A stretch of DNA of 64,000 nucleotides from Carnobacterium sp. CP1 (GTDB taxonomy: Bacteria > Bacillota > Bacilli > Lactobacillales > Carnobacteriaceae): contig NZ_CP010796.1 of the NCBI RefSeq assembly GCF_001483965.1, positions 1 through 64,000 on the forward strand, read 5' to 3'. The first letter of the stretch is position 1; each line of letters opens with the position of its first letter. The notes below the pieces were generated by a model, which did not search any database, was not told the origin of the DNA, and saw nothing but the letters and a program-made list of their open reading frames with translations. Below are positions 31,128 through 39,945 of the stretch, one piece after another. A program made the position numbers and the translations under genes.

Positions 31128-31814
31128 TTAAAGAACGTGCAGATGATTTTTCTTCACGACAGGCAATTGATTGGAAGCAATTGCAATCGGATTGCTTTCA
31201 TAAACTTCTGAGCCTTGGGCACATAATTTTTCCAGTAAATCTACCGTAATGTATTCTTCAATCAAAAGTCCATGATCTTTGTGCTGGTCACTAAAGACTA
31301 CACAAGAAGGAGTTGTAAGAATGTTCATTTCACGAGCAATTTTTTGGTCAGCTTCAAAAGCTGCTTTAGCAAATTCTGATTTCTTATCTTCTAAAAACAT
31401 CGGGATATCTAAATTTGATTCATAAGCGATTTGTTGCAATAATTTTTGAGAGAAAGGGAGATTGTCAATAGTTAAAGCTTGCTGCATAGCCATTAAAAAT
31501 ACGCGGCCTTTTTTCTTGCCTTGCATACAAGCAGCCGAGTAAGCCAAACAAGCTTCATAAGTTTGAGAAAAAAGCTCGTTTCTTAAGTTTAGATCTTTTG
31601 CTGGCAATTCTAATGCCTTCATGTAATCAGAGAATGTCTTGAAATTGTGGACAGGAATAAAATGAAAATGAACTTTTTCTTCACAAGATTGTATAAAGTC
31701 CATTACCCCTTTTTCTGCTTGATAACAAACAGAACCGATGGGATTAATAAATAAATAAATCTCAATAACTTGTTTAAAATGATTCCCTTTTTCGGAATGC
31801 GTGGTTGAGAGCAT
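31128..31814 (-). CDS. spxH: ClpXP adaptor SpxH (YjbH), DsbA-like fold
   Basis: Adaptor that hands Spx to ClpXP, so Spx stays low without stress. DsbA/FrnE-like thioredoxin fold: IYLFINPIGSVCYQAEKGV near the N-terminus, a helical insert with AKDLNLRNELFSQTYEACLAY, and the cis-Pro strand ILTTPSCVVFS. The usual CxxC is reduced to GSVC, so only one active-site Cys remains. 228 residues. It faces pepF. Identity rests on fold, length and synteny with spx-mecA-coiA-pepF. Confidence 0.88.
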   Translation of the reverse strand: MLSTTHSEKGNHFKQVIEIYLFINPIGSVCYQAEKGVMDFIQSCEEKVHFHFIPVHNFKTFSDYMKALELPAKDLNLRNELFSQTYEACLAYSAACMQGKKKGRVFLMAMQQALTIDNLPFSQKLLQQIAYESNLDIPMFLEDKKSEFAKAAFEADQKIAREMNILTTPSCVVFSDQHKDHGLLIEEYITVDLLEKLCAQGSEVYESNPIAIASNQLPVVKKNHLHVL

Positions 31815-31969
31815 AACAATTCACCTTAGCTTCATATATTTTTTTACGCGTGTTGCTCCTACCAGCAACATATATACCTTAACAAATATCTTTGAAAAAA
31901 AGTAACAAAAGAACTTATTTCTAAATGGGTACAAAACAAATTTGTAACAAATCTGCCACAAATTAAAAT

Positions 31970-32566
31970 TCAATCCGTTATTGGAGAATTTAATGAGAAG
32001 GCTTCTAGCATTCTTACTATTTTATTTTTAGAAGGTCGTTTCATTAAATGATGCACTTCTAAAAAACGATTAAAGATTTGTTCTCCGCTATCTGCATCAT
32101 GAGTTTCAAACTCTAATTCAAAATCCGTTTGTTCTCCATAAAAACTATGGTCTAAGACAAATAATCCATCTTTAGTTTCTTTTTCAAAACGTTTGGTTTT
32201 AAGTGAACCAATCAATTGAACACTATCAGGATCTACTTTTAAGCTTTGGAGTTTTTTGGCTACTGCCCCAGTTTGTAAAATGCTGTTTTTCGAAATCAAT
32301 TCTTTAGCAGTTTTTAAAGACAGCGGGTCTGTTGTTTCTAGTAAATGGTCGCCTAAAGGAGTTTTAAGTGTTAATTCAGCAGAATTTGGCATGATACGGA
32401 TTCTTAACCCGCATCTCAGGTGTTTTAAATCTTCATGAATTGTATCATAGTAATGATTTTCTTGAAAGAAAAAGCTCTTTTCTTTCGCTTGAAAATAAAG
32501 CAGCAGCTTTTGGTATTCGCTAGCCGTTAACATATTTTTGAATTCAATTTCTAGTTGTTCGCTCAT
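31970..32566 (-). CDS. CYTH-domain protein (YjbK-like, triphosphate tunnel enzyme family)
   Basis: CYTH proteins form a tunnel that binds triphosphates; some are thiamine-triphosphatases or tripolyphosphatases. The signature ExExK appears as EIEFK at residues 6-10, with charged strands later (CGLRIRIM, ELTLKTP, KRFEKETKDG, DFELEFETHD). ATG at 32566 follows AAGGAG on the minus strand. A start eight codons earlier would sit over that site. 198 residues. Divergent from relQ, as in the yjbK-yjbM region of B. subtilis. The exact substrate is unknown. Confidence 0.88.
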   Translation of the reverse strand: MSEQLEIEFKNMLTASEYQKLLLYFQAKEKSFFFQENHYYDTIHEDLKHLRCGLRIRIMPNSAELTLKTPLGDHLLETTDPLSLKTAKELISKNSILQTGAVAKKLQSLKVDPDSVQLIGSLKTKRFEKETKDGLFVLDHSFYGEQTDFELEFETHDADSGEQIFNRFLEVHHLMKRPSKNKIVRMLEAFSLNSPITD

Positions 32567-32766
32567 GCTTATATTCGTCTCCTTATTCATTTTCGGTTAT
32601 TAGGGTATGGATTAAGAACTTAATAGTAAAAGGCATCTATCTATGATACCATTTTTTATTTTCATCAGGGGATATTTCTTCTTTTAATACATATATGTTA
32701 AAATATACTTGTATGTATTAAATAAATGAAACCGTATTGAAATGACAGGTAAAGAAGGTATGATTG

Positions 32767-33429
32767 ATGGAAGAAAACCAGAGTTGGGATGAGTTTTTAG
32801 TACCTTATCAACAAGCAGTGGAAGAATTAAAAATCAAATTAAAAGGAATCCGAAAACAATTTAGAAAAGAAAATTTGCACACGCCAATTGAATTCGTTAC
32901 AGGAAGGGTCAAACCTGTCGACAGTATTCTAGCAAAAGCTGAATTGCGCAATATCCCTTTGAAACATTTAGAAACGGATATGCAAGATATTGCCGGTTTG
33001 CGAATCATGTGTCAATTCGTAGAAGATATTCATGAAGTAGTGCGGTTATTAAGAAACCGAAACGATATAAAGATCATTGAAGAACGAGATTATATCACCA
33101 ATAAAAAAGAAAGTGGTTACCGTTCGTATCATGTTGTTTTTGAATATCCGGTACAAGTAATCGAAGGAGAAAAAATTATTTTAGCAGAAGTGCAGATCAG
33201 AACGCTTTCGATGAACTTTTGGGCGACGATAGAGCATTCATTAAATTACAAATACAATGGCGAATTTCCTGAAGATATCAAACTTCGATTGAAGAGAGCA
33301 GCTGAAGCAGTATTTCAATTAGATGAAGAAATGTCTCAAATTCGTGAAGAGATTCAAGAAGCGCAACATATGTTTTCATATAGTAAAAGAAGCAGTACAG
33401 AAGAAACGGAAAACAAAAAGCAACCATAG
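32767..33429 (+). CDS. relQ: Small alarmone synthetase RelQ (GTP pyrophosphokinase)
   Basis: Makes (p)ppGpp from ATP and GDP/GTP and has no hydrolase domain. The synthetase core is visible: TGRVKPVDSILAKAE, DIAGLRIMCQF, RDYITNKKESGYRSYH (the G-loop Tyr), and AEVQIRTLSMNFWATIEHSLNYKY. A C-terminal helix rich in Glu and Gln supports tetramer formation, as known for RelQ. ATG 32767 gives MEENQSW. 220 residues. It lies 36 bases before nadK. Confidence 0.95.
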   Translation: MEENQSWDEFLVPYQQAVEELKIKLKGIRKQFRKENLHTPIEFVTGRVKPVDSILAKAELRNIPLKHLETDMQDIAGLRIMCQFVEDIHEVVRLLRNRNDIKIIEERDYITNKKESGYRSYHVVFEYPVQVIEGEKIILAEVQIRTLSMNFWATIEHSLNYKYNGEFPEDIKLRLKRAAEAVFQLDEEMSQIREEIQEAQHMFSYSKRSSTEETENKKQP

Positions 33430-33465
33430 TTTTTTTGAAACACTGTAGGAGAAAGGAGGGTAACT

Positions 33466-34278
33466 GTGAAAATTGCAATTGTCCATAATAATAATGAAAG
33501 CTCCATTACTTTAGCAGGAGAGCTGCGTTTGCTCCTTAAAAAAGCAGCGCTCAAAATAGATGAACGTCATCCTGATTTAGTCATCACGATCGGCGGGGAT
33601 GGTACATTGTTGTCTGCATTTCACCGTTACGCACATATGCTAGACCGTGTGCGTTTTGTGGGAGTACACACAGGACACTTGGGCTTCTATACGGACTGGA
33701 GAGACTATGAATTGTCAGAACTAGTGACAAGTTTAATTCATGATAAAGGAGAAAGCATCAGTTACCCTTTATTGGATGTGCGGGCCACTTATCAAGGGCG
33801 CAAAGAACCGTCCCATTTTTTAGCATTAAATGAATCGACAATGAAGCGAGTCGATGGTACGATGGTATGCGATGTATTTATTAAAGATGAACTGTTTGAG
33901 CGTTTTAGAGGAGACGGCATCTGTATCTCTACGCCTACTGGGTCAACGGGGTATAATAAATCGGTTGGAGGAGCAATTATTCACCCGAGGTTGGAAGCGA
34001 TGCAGCTAGCTGAAATAGCTTCGATCAACAACCGTGTCTTTCGGACCTTAAGTTCGCCGATGATCGTTGCACCAGATGAATGGATCCGAATTAAACCTAT
34101 AACGACTGATGGGTTTGTTTTGACTATCGATCAACTATCGTCATCTGAGAAAAATATTATCGATTTACAATATCGGATAGCAAAAGAACGCATTCATTTT
34201 GCTCGTTACCGCCATACGCATTTTTGGAGCCGAGTAGAAGACGCATTTATTGGAGCGAAAAATAAATATGAAATTTAG
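33466..34278 (+). CDS. nadK: NAD kinase
   Basis: Phosphorylates NAD to NADP. The GGDGT motif is in VITIGGDGTLLSAF, the second motif is LALNESTMKR, and the conserved stretch GDGICISTPTGSTGYNKSVGGAI (seen in two parts) binds NAD. Start is GTG 33466, with AAAGGAGG upstream. 270 residues. Its stop overlaps the next start by 11 bases, so the relQ-nadK-rluD-mgtE genes look like one operon. Confidence 0.97.
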   Translation: MKIAIVHNNNESSITLAGELRLLLKKAALKIDERHPDLVITIGGDGTLLSAFHRYAHMLDRVRFVGVHTGHLGFYTDWRDYELSELVTSLIHDKGESISYPLLDVRATYQGRKEPSHFLALNESTMKRVDGTMVCDVFIKDELFERFRGDGICISTPTGSTGYNKSVGGAIIHPRLEAMQLAEIASINNRVFRTLSSPMIVAPDEWIRIKPITTDGFVLTIDQLSSSEKNIIDLQYRIAKERIHFARYRHTHFWSRVEDAFIGAKNKYEI

Positions 34279-35179
34279 CTGGACTTATCAATCATCAGAA
34301 AAACAGCAAGTAAAAACATTTTTAGGAACAAAAGGGATTTCACGCAGTTTGCTGGCGAAGGTGAAGTTTCAAGGCGGTAAAATTACGGTTAACAATCAAA
34401 TTGAAAATGTGCTCTATCATTTACAAAAAAGTGATGTGGTAGAAATAACCATTCCAGATGAAAAAGGGCATGATACAACCATTCCCATCGATATCCCTAT
34501 TGACATTGTTTATGAGGATGCTAATTTTTTAGTAGTAAACAAACCTTTTGGTGTGGCTTCTATTCCATCTAAGGTTCATCCAGCAGGAACAATGGCCAAT
34601 CGTGTGAAAGGATACTACGTTAAACAAGGATATAAAAATCAAGTCATCCATATTGTGACGCGTTTGGATCGAGATACGACAGGGTTGATGCTTTTTGCTA
34701 AGCATGGTTACGCGCACGCTTTATTGGATAAAGAGCTGAGAAAAAAACAATTGCACAAAAAATACATTGCTTTATTAACAGGAAAATTAAAAGAAAACCA
34801 GCATGGGATAATTGAAGCGCCGATTGCTAGACCAAAAGACTCCATTATCAAGAGAATCGTCCATCCAGATGGAAAGATGGCCTTGACAGAATATTGGGTA
34901 AGAGAAGAATTTGAAGAAGCGACATTAGTAGATATTCAGTTGCATACTGGCAGAACTCATCAAATTCGAGTGCATTTTACTCATATCGGAAACCCGCTTA
35001 TGGGAGATGACCTTTATGGCGGAGAGTGGAATCAATGGGTCAAAAGACAAGCTTTACATTGTCGTGAACTAGATTTCATTGATCCTTTTACACAAGAAAA
35101 GATTGTTTTAGAGGCGGACTATCCGGTCGATATTGCTGAGTGGCTTGAACGCCAACGAGCAATAGAAAATCACCGGTAG
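34268..35179 (+). CDS. RluA-family pseudouridine synthase (RluD/YjbO type)
   Basis: Converts uridines in RNA, probably 23S rRNA, to pseudouridine. The catalytic motif is RLDRDTTGLMLFAKH with the nucleophile Asp. HTGRTHQIRVHF and NPLMGDDLYGG are further family motifs. The N-terminus (FLGTKGISRSLLAKVKFQGGKITVNNQ) resembles an S4-like RNA-binding part. ATG 34268, inside the end of nadK, is preferred over an in-frame ATG six codons upstream because GGAG lies before it. 303 residues. Confidence 0.93.
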   Translation: MKFSWTYQSSEKQQVKTFLGTKGISRSLLAKVKFQGGKITVNNQIENVLYHLQKSDVVEITIPDEKGHDTTIPIDIPIDIVYEDANFLVVNKPFGVASIPSKVHPAGTMANRVKGYYVKQGYKNQVIHIVTRLDRDTTGLMLFAKHGYAHALLDKELRKKQLHKKYIALLTGKLKENQHGIIEAPIARPKDSIIKRIVHPDGKMALTEYWVREEFEEATLVDIQLHTGRTHQIRVHFTHIGNPLMGDDLYGGEWNQWVKRQALHCRELDFIDPFTQEKIVLEADYPVDIAEWLERQRAIENHR

Positions 35180-35195
35180 AAAGGGGGAGCTTTTT

Positions 35196-36569
35196 TTGAA
35201 TGAAGCGCCAGTAGAAATAGAAGAAAAATTAGCATTAGCACAATTGTACTTAAGCGAAGAAAATATTAAAGGATTCCGCCAAGAGTTTTTATCGCTGCAT
35301 GTCTACGAACAAGGGCAATACTACCTTTCTTTATCTGAACAAGATCGCCAAAGAATGTATTATTTTCTTTCGCCAAAAGAAATGGCTGATATGTTTGAAG
35401 TTATTGAAGAAGACGAGCAATCCGTAGAAGTTTATTTAAAAGAAATGGATCCACAATATGCAGCCGATATGTTGAGTGAAATGTATACCGATAATGCTGT
35501 GGATGTTTTAAAGCAACTAGACAAACCGGATTTGCGTAATTATTTGAATTTGATGACCGAAGACAGTGCAAATGAGATTAAAGAATTGCTTCATTATGAA
35601 GATGAAACAGCTGGAGCGATCATGACAACTGAGTATGTCTCCGTTGAAGCTCACCAGACCATTCGTTCAGCCATGGCTATTTTAAAAAGCAAAGCAGCGG
35701 AAGCAGAAACGATTTATTATATTTACGTTGTCGACCCGGCTGAAAGGTTAGTGGGTGTTATTTCGCTTAGAGAATTGATTACACATGACGACGATGAATT
35801 GGTTTCAGAAGTCATGGGGGATCGTCCAGTCTCAGTAAATGTGACCGACGACCAAAATGATGTCGCTAAGACTATTCGGGATTATAACTTTTTAGCAGTT
35901 CCGGTCATCGATAATGATGAGTATCTTTTAGGGATCATTACGGTTGATGATATTATTGATGTCATTGATGAAGAAGCTGAAAGTGATTACTCTGGTTTAG
36001 CTGGGGTAGATGTTGGAGAACAATCGGAAAATCCTTTTGTTGCCGCGTCTAAACGATTGCCTTGGTTGATTACGCTATTATTTTTAGGGATGGGAACAGC
36101 GACTTTGATTAGCCGTTATGAAGTGTTGGTAAGCGAAGCGAGTATTTTAGCAGTCTTCATCTCTTTGATTACAGGAACCGCCGGTAACGCTGGGACACAG
36201 TCTTTAGCTGTTGCTGTAAGAAAACTAGCAGATAACGATGATAAAAGTAAAGGGTTTGGAAGTTTGATTCTGAGCGAGGTTTTAACCGGAATCGTGACGG
36301 GTTTAACGACAGGAGTAACTATTTTTATTGTGATTGGTATTTGGAAACAAAATTTTATTTTAGGATTTGTTGTCGGAATAGCCATGTTTTTTGCTATCAT
36401 AGTAGCTAATTTAGCTGGAAGCTTTATTCCTATTTTAATGGATCGGATAGGGTTTGACCCTGCTGTTGCCAGTGGTCCTTTTATCTCAACACTGAGCGAT
36501 TTAACCAGTGTTTTGATTTATTTTAACATCGCGGCTTACTTTATGTCGTTTTTTGTCCAAACAGGATAA
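35196..36569 (+). CDS. mgtE: Magnesium transporter MgtE
   Basis: Magnesium-gated channel. Cytosolic N domain (about residues 1-130), two CBS domains (EYVSVEAHQTIRSAM, then SVNVTDDQNDVAKTIRDYN), a plug helix, and five C-terminal membrane helices with GTAGNAGTQSLAVAVRKL and the pore region VASGPFISTLSDLTS. TTG 35196 start after AAAGGGGGAG. 457 residues, normal. It follows the rluD-like gene by 16 bases. No separate magnesium riboswitch fits in that space. Confidence 0.96.
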   Translation: MNEAPVEIEEKLALAQLYLSEENIKGFRQEFLSLHVYEQGQYYLSLSEQDRQRMYYFLSPKEMADMFEVIEEDEQSVEVYLKEMDPQYAADMLSEMYTDNAVDVLKQLDKPDLRNYLNLMTEDSANEIKELLHYEDETAGAIMTTEYVSVEAHQTIRSAMAILKSKAAEAETIYYIYVVDPAERLVGVISLRELITHDDDELVSEVMGDRPVSVNVTDDQNDVAKTIRDYNFLAVPVIDNDEYLLGIITVDDIIDVIDEEAESDYSGLAGVDVGEQSENPFVAASKRLPWLITLLFLGMGTATLISRYEVLVSEASILAVFISLITGTAGNAGTQSLAVAVRKLADNDDKSKGFGSLILSEVLTGIVTGLTTGVTIFIVIGIWKQNFILGFVVGIAMFFAIIVANLAGSFIPILMDRIGFDPAVASGPFISTLSDLTSVLIYFNIAAYFMSFFVQTG

Positions 36570-36601
36570 TAATGGTGTCCAATAGTTTGAAAATACAGAA
36601 C

Positions 36602-36642
36602 CAAAAGACAACTTTCTATTTTTTAGAAAGTTGTCTTTTAAC
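36602..36642 (+). terminator. Terminator after mgtE
   Basis: AAAAGACAACTTTCTA pairs exactly with TAGAAAGTTGTCTTTT (36603-36639). Confidence 0.85.
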
Positions 36643-36661
36643 AGTAAAGGATTGAAAAAAA

Positions 36662-37684
36662 GTGGCGTATCGAAAGAAACCAAAAAAATTAACAAAAAAA
36701 CAAAAAAAACAACGGACTCAATTTGGGATAATGGGATTGATTATTCTTTTTTCATTTACCATCGGCTTGACTTTAGGAAGAAGCGAAAATCCCGACTACT
36801 CTATTAATGAACGTATTCTTCAGTTTAAAGAAGAGGTAACAGCTTTCTTTCAAGAAGAAATGGGTTGGTCAAATGAAAAGAAAGAACTTAAAGAACAAGA
36901 AGTTCAAGCTGGACAGTTTCGATTTTTAGATGTAGGCCAAGGTTCCGCAACGTTGATCCAATCTGAAGATGGAACAAACATTTTAATTGACACAGGTCGT
37001 TATGAAGACAAAGACAAAAAAATATTATCGTATTTAGACCAGTATATTGGTACCGGCGGCAAAATCGACTTGTTGATTTTTACGCATAATGACTCAGACC
37101 ATATCGGTTATGGCGATTTGATTTTACAATACTATAACGTCCAAGAAGTGTGGATGAACGGATACGACTCGACGAGTAAGATCTATGAACGTATCTTGGA
37201 TGCTCTAGCTCAGAGCAATGCCCAATATGCTGAACCTAAAAGTGGAGAAAACCATCAAATAGGGCCCTTTCTACTTGAAGTGTTAAATCCAACAGTTGAT
37301 CCGAGAAGCAATCCCAATGATGATTCCATTGTTATAAAAATGACCATGGGTGATTTTAGCGCAATGCTCAGTGGAGATGCTTCCAGCAGAGTAGAGGAAG
37401 CGATTATCGACAGCGGCGCAGAGCTGAAATCGACGCTTCTTTTGATGGGGCACCATGGATCCAAAGAGAGTTCAAGTGATGAGTGGATCGAAGCGATTCA
37501 GCCAGGATTCAGTATTTATTCAGCTGGGCTCACTAATAGTTACGGTCATCCTAATAAAGAAACCATAGAACGATTTGAGCTTCATGAAATCCCTATTTAT
37601 GGTACTGCGGAAGACGGAACGGTGACGGTGAGAGTTAATCCAAACGGCAATTACAGCATTGACACGGAGAAAGGAGAACACTGA
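36662..37684 (+). CDS. Membrane-anchored metallo-beta-lactamase-fold hydrolase (ComEC C-terminal-like)
   Basis: GTG start at 36662 after AAAGG. A very basic N-terminus (KKPKKLTKKQKKQRTQ) and one membrane helix (FGIMGLIILFSFTIGLTLG, about residues 22-40) place the rest outside the cell. The hydrolase part starts FRFLDVGQGSATLIQ and has THNDSDHIGYGD (HxxxDH-type metal site), then LSGDAS, MGHHGSKESS and SYGHPN. This is the fold of the ComEC nuclease domain, but the membrane channel domain is absent. 340 residues. The substrate is unknown; extracellular DNA or phosphodiesters are an inference. The DUF3006 gene follows by 1 base. Confidence 0.85.
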   Translation: MAYRKKPKKLTKKQKKQRTQFGIMGLIILFSFTIGLTLGRSENPDYSINERILQFKEEVTAFFQEEMGWSNEKKELKEQEVQAGQFRFLDVGQGSATLIQSEDGTNILIDTGRYEDKDKKILSYLDQYIGTGGKIDLLIFTHNDSDHIGYGDLILQYYNVQEVWMNGYDSTSKIYERILDALAQSNAQYAEPKSGENHQIGPFLLEVLNPTVDPRSNPNDDSIVIKMTMGDFSAMLSGDASSRVEEAIIDSGAELKSTLLLMGHHGSKESSSDEWIEAIQPGFSIYSAGLTNSYGHPNKETIERFELHEIPIYGTAEDGTVTVRVNPNGNYSIDTEKGEH

Positions 37685-37685
37685 A

Positions 37686-37958
37686 ATGAAAGTGGTTCTT
37701 GAAGAAATTGAAGGGGCAGTAGCCCGCTTGATTCCCGATGATGGCAGTGAACCCATTCATATCGCTGTTCAATCACTCCCGGTGGAATCAGAGTTAGGAG
37801 ACGTTTTTGAAATTGATTATCAGAGAAGAGACAATCAAACAGCTCCTCAATTAACCTTGCTGCCAAATGAAAAAAGTGAACGAATGGCACGAATGAAAGC
37901 TAAACGAGAAGCTTTGTTGAAGAAAACAAAGCAGCAACAGCAAGATAACAATGGATAA
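37686..37958 (+). CDS. DUF3006-family small protein
   Basis: 90 residues. It begins MKVVLEEIEGAVARLIPDDGSEPIHI and has a basic, Gln-rich tail (KREALLKKTKQQQQ). ATG 37686 starts 1 base after the stop of the surface MBL protein, with AAAGGAGA upstream, so they are co-translated. DUF3006 genes often sit next to ComEC-like MBL genes (general knowledge, not checked here). The function is unknown. Confidence 0.8.
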   Translation: MKVVLEEIEGAVARLIPDDGSEPIHIAVQSLPVESELGDVFEIDYQRRDNQTAPQLTLLPNEKSERMARMKAKREALLKKTKQQQQDNNG

Positions 37959-37969
37959 AGTAATTAAAA

Positions 37970-38014
37970 AAAGAATTGTCCGCTCTGAAAAGATAGCGGA
38001 CAATTCTTTTTTTA
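37970..38014. terminator. Terminator between the DUF3006 gene and GNAT gene
   Basis: AGAATTGTCCGCT (37972-37984) pairs with AGCGGACAATTCT (37995-38007), flanked by A and T runs, so it can work for both converging genes. Confidence 0.9.
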
Positions 38015-38021
38015 GTGATAA

Positions 38022-38465
38022 TCAATTAGCGGAAATGATTTCTTTTTTCATATCGTGATGCGGAATGCCTGCATCTAAGTAACCGTCGCCAACGATAGCA
38101 TAGCCTAGATTCGAGTAAAAACCAATAGCGTGGTCTTGTGCGCCTAAAGTTAAATAAGACCGTTTATTTTGATGAGCATATCGTTCAATTTCCAACATTA
38201 AGTTTTTGCCTAATTGCTTGCCGCGGTAATTTTTTAGAACAGCCACTCGTTGAATTTTATAGGTATCTTGCCCAATTGGTAAAACACGAGCTGTCGCTAC
38301 TGGGTGGTCATCCACATACCCGACGATGTAGTCCGTTTCACCTTCTAGTTCATCTATTTCCATTTCTTCTGGAACGCCTTGTTCGCCTACAAAGACCGTA
38401 TGTCGAATTTGTAAAGCATCGTGGTAAGTAGGAGAAGTCAAATCAGAAGTCCAAATAAAGTGCAT
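38022..38465 (-). CDS. GNAT-family N-acetyltransferase
   Basis: Acetyl-CoA-dependent acetyltransferase, ElaA/YjcF-like in layout. IRHTVFVGEQGVPEEMEIDELE near the N-terminus is typical of that subgroup, and the acetyl-CoA loop is VLKNYRGKQLGKNLMLEIE (R/Q-x-x-G-x-G/A pattern). YSNLGYAIVGDGYLDAGIPHHDM ends the fold (seen in parts). 147 residues. AGAAGGT upstream on the minus strand. The substrate is unknown. Confidence 0.85.
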   Translation of the reverse strand: MHFIWTSDLTSPTYHDALQIRHTVFVGEQGVPEEMEIDELEGETDYIVGYVDDHPVATARVLPIGQDTYKIQRVAVLKNYRGKQLGKNLMLEIERYAHQNKRSYLTLGAQDHAIGFYSNLGYAIVGDGYLDAGIPHHDMKKEIISAN

Positions 38466-38882
38466 GCGTTTACCTTCTTTCTATTTCAATGTGGTGTTAA
38501 GGGTACCATATATTATTCTCAGTTTCTATCACTAGTGTTGCATTAAAAGTAAACAGTCTGATTCTATAGAGAAGCAACTTTTAAAGAGCACTTTTCGGTT
38601 GTGGCCGAAAAGGTTCGATCGGATTGGAGAAAAATGGTTGTGTGCCGTATGAAAGATTTAATAGCACTCGTAAGGCACATAAAAATCGATACGGGCCTTA
38701 TTACGTGACAAACCTAGACAATAAGGTACGCAAAAGCAGGATATGTACCTTATGAATAGATTTGAATGCATAAGGTACGTAAACTCTTTACAAAATAAAA
38801 CAGCTAGGTTAAATCTTTATTTCTACCAAACAATAGATTATACTTATGACAGTACAAGTACATAAAAATGGAGGGCATTTAA
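38466..38882. other. Gap of about 415 bases with short repeats and a hairpin
   Basis: No gene seen. A hairpin CTTTTCGGT-TGTG-GCCGAAAAG lies near 38590-38612. ATAAGGTACG occurs at 38721-38730 and again at 38770-38779, with an inverted GTACCTTAT at 38745-38753, the copies about 24 bases apart. A related GTAAGGCAC lies near 38670. The set lies 100-160 bases before the M42 peptidase and may be a regulator-binding array. Confidence 0.5.
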
Positions 38883-39926
38883 ATGAGCAGCAATAAAACG
38901 ATGGAATGGATAAAACACCTTACTTCTATTCCTTCTCCAACAGGCAATACCAGTGAAATTATAAAAGAGATACAGGATAGGTTGTTGGTGATGGGCTACG
39001 AAGGGCATAAAGATAATAAAGGTGGGTTAATGGTGACTGTTAGAGGAGAGGATCACCAGCAGCAACGCTTTGTAACAGCCCATGTAGATACGCTTGGAGC
39101 GATGGTTCGTGCTGTAAAACCTGACGGCCGATTGAAAATAGACTTGATTGGCGGGTTTCGTTACAATGCTATTGAGGGTGAATATTGCACCATTCATACT
39201 TCTTCAGGAAAAACGTATACAGGTACTATCTTAATGCATCAAACAAGTGTACATGTTTATAAGGATGCGGGAACAGCTGAAAGAAACCAAGAGAACATGG
39301 AAATTCGGATTGATGAAAAAGTCCTTTCAAAAGAAGACACTAGAGAGCTGGGCATTGCAGTAGGAGACTTTATCAGCTTTGATCCACGTACTGAAGTAAC
39401 TGAAAGCGGCTTTGTTAAGTCTCGCCACTTAGATGACAAGGTGAGTGTTGCTATTTTATTGTCTATTTTGGAAAAACTATCTGAAAATAAAACGAGTTCC
39501 TTGCCATGCACCACTCACTTTTTCATTTCAACTAATGAAGAAATTGGCTATGGAGGAAATTCCAATATTTCTGAAAAAGTAGTAGACTACTTAGCTGTTG
39601 ATATGGGTGCTATAGGCGACGACCAACAAACAGATGAATACTCTGTCTCGATTTGTGCCAAAGATGGCAGCGGGCCCTATCATTACCAACTGAGGCGTCA
39701 GTTGACGCAATTGTGCGAAGACTATGCTATTCCTTATCAATTAGATATTTATCCTTATTATGGAAGCGATGCTTCAGCTGCTATGAAAGCCGGAGCAGAT
39801 GTCCGTCATGCTTTAGTAGGCGCAGGAATTGATGCCAGCCATGCGTATGAACGAACACATAAGGAATCGATTGAAGCTACTGAACAATTAATTGAAAAAT
39901 ACTTATTTAGCTCTATGCAGGGTTAA
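38883..39926 (+). CDS. M42 family metallopeptidase (glutamyl aminopeptidase/endoglucanase-type)
   Basis: Dinuclear metal aminopeptidase. Metal and catalytic motifs in order: TAHVDTLGAMV (His, Asp), KSRHLDDKVSV (bridging Asp), FFISTNEEIGYGGN (Glu-Glu pair), AVDMGAIGDD (Asp) and GIDASHAYERTHKESIEA (late His). 347 residues, full. GGAGGG ribosome site. It is a second family member in the window besides the broken one at the left edge, and more distant from PepA. Cleavage of imported peptides is likely, but specificity cannot be told. Confidence 0.92.
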   Translation: MSSNKTMEWIKHLTSIPSPTGNTSEIIKEIQDRLLVMGYEGHKDNKGGLMVTVRGEDHQQQRFVTAHVDTLGAMVRAVKPDGRLKIDLIGGFRYNAIEGEYCTIHTSSGKTYTGTILMHQTSVHVYKDAGTAERNQENMEIRIDEKVLSKEDTRELGIAVGDFISFDPRTEVTESGFVKSRHLDDKVSVAILLSILEKLSENKTSSLPCTTHFFISTNEEIGYGGNSNISEKVVDYLAVDMGAIGDDQQTDEYSVSICAKDGSGPYHYQLRRQLTQLCEDYAIPYQLDIYPYYGSDASAAMKAGADVRHALVGAGIDASHAYERTHKESIEATEQLIEKYLFSSMQG

Positions 39927-39945
39927 TTAGAAATAGAGGGAAAAG

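Noticed and set aside
31361-31700. Frames opposite or inside known genes throughout the window
   Set aside because: They have no ribosome sites, overlap well-identified genes and follow from codon bias on the coding strand.
35180-35195. Magnesium riboswitch before mgtE
   Set aside because: Only 16 bases separate mgtE from the previous gene.
38721-38779. ATAAGGTACG repeats as a CRISPR array
   Set aside because: Units are 10 bases, only three, and one is inverted. No cas genes are nearby.
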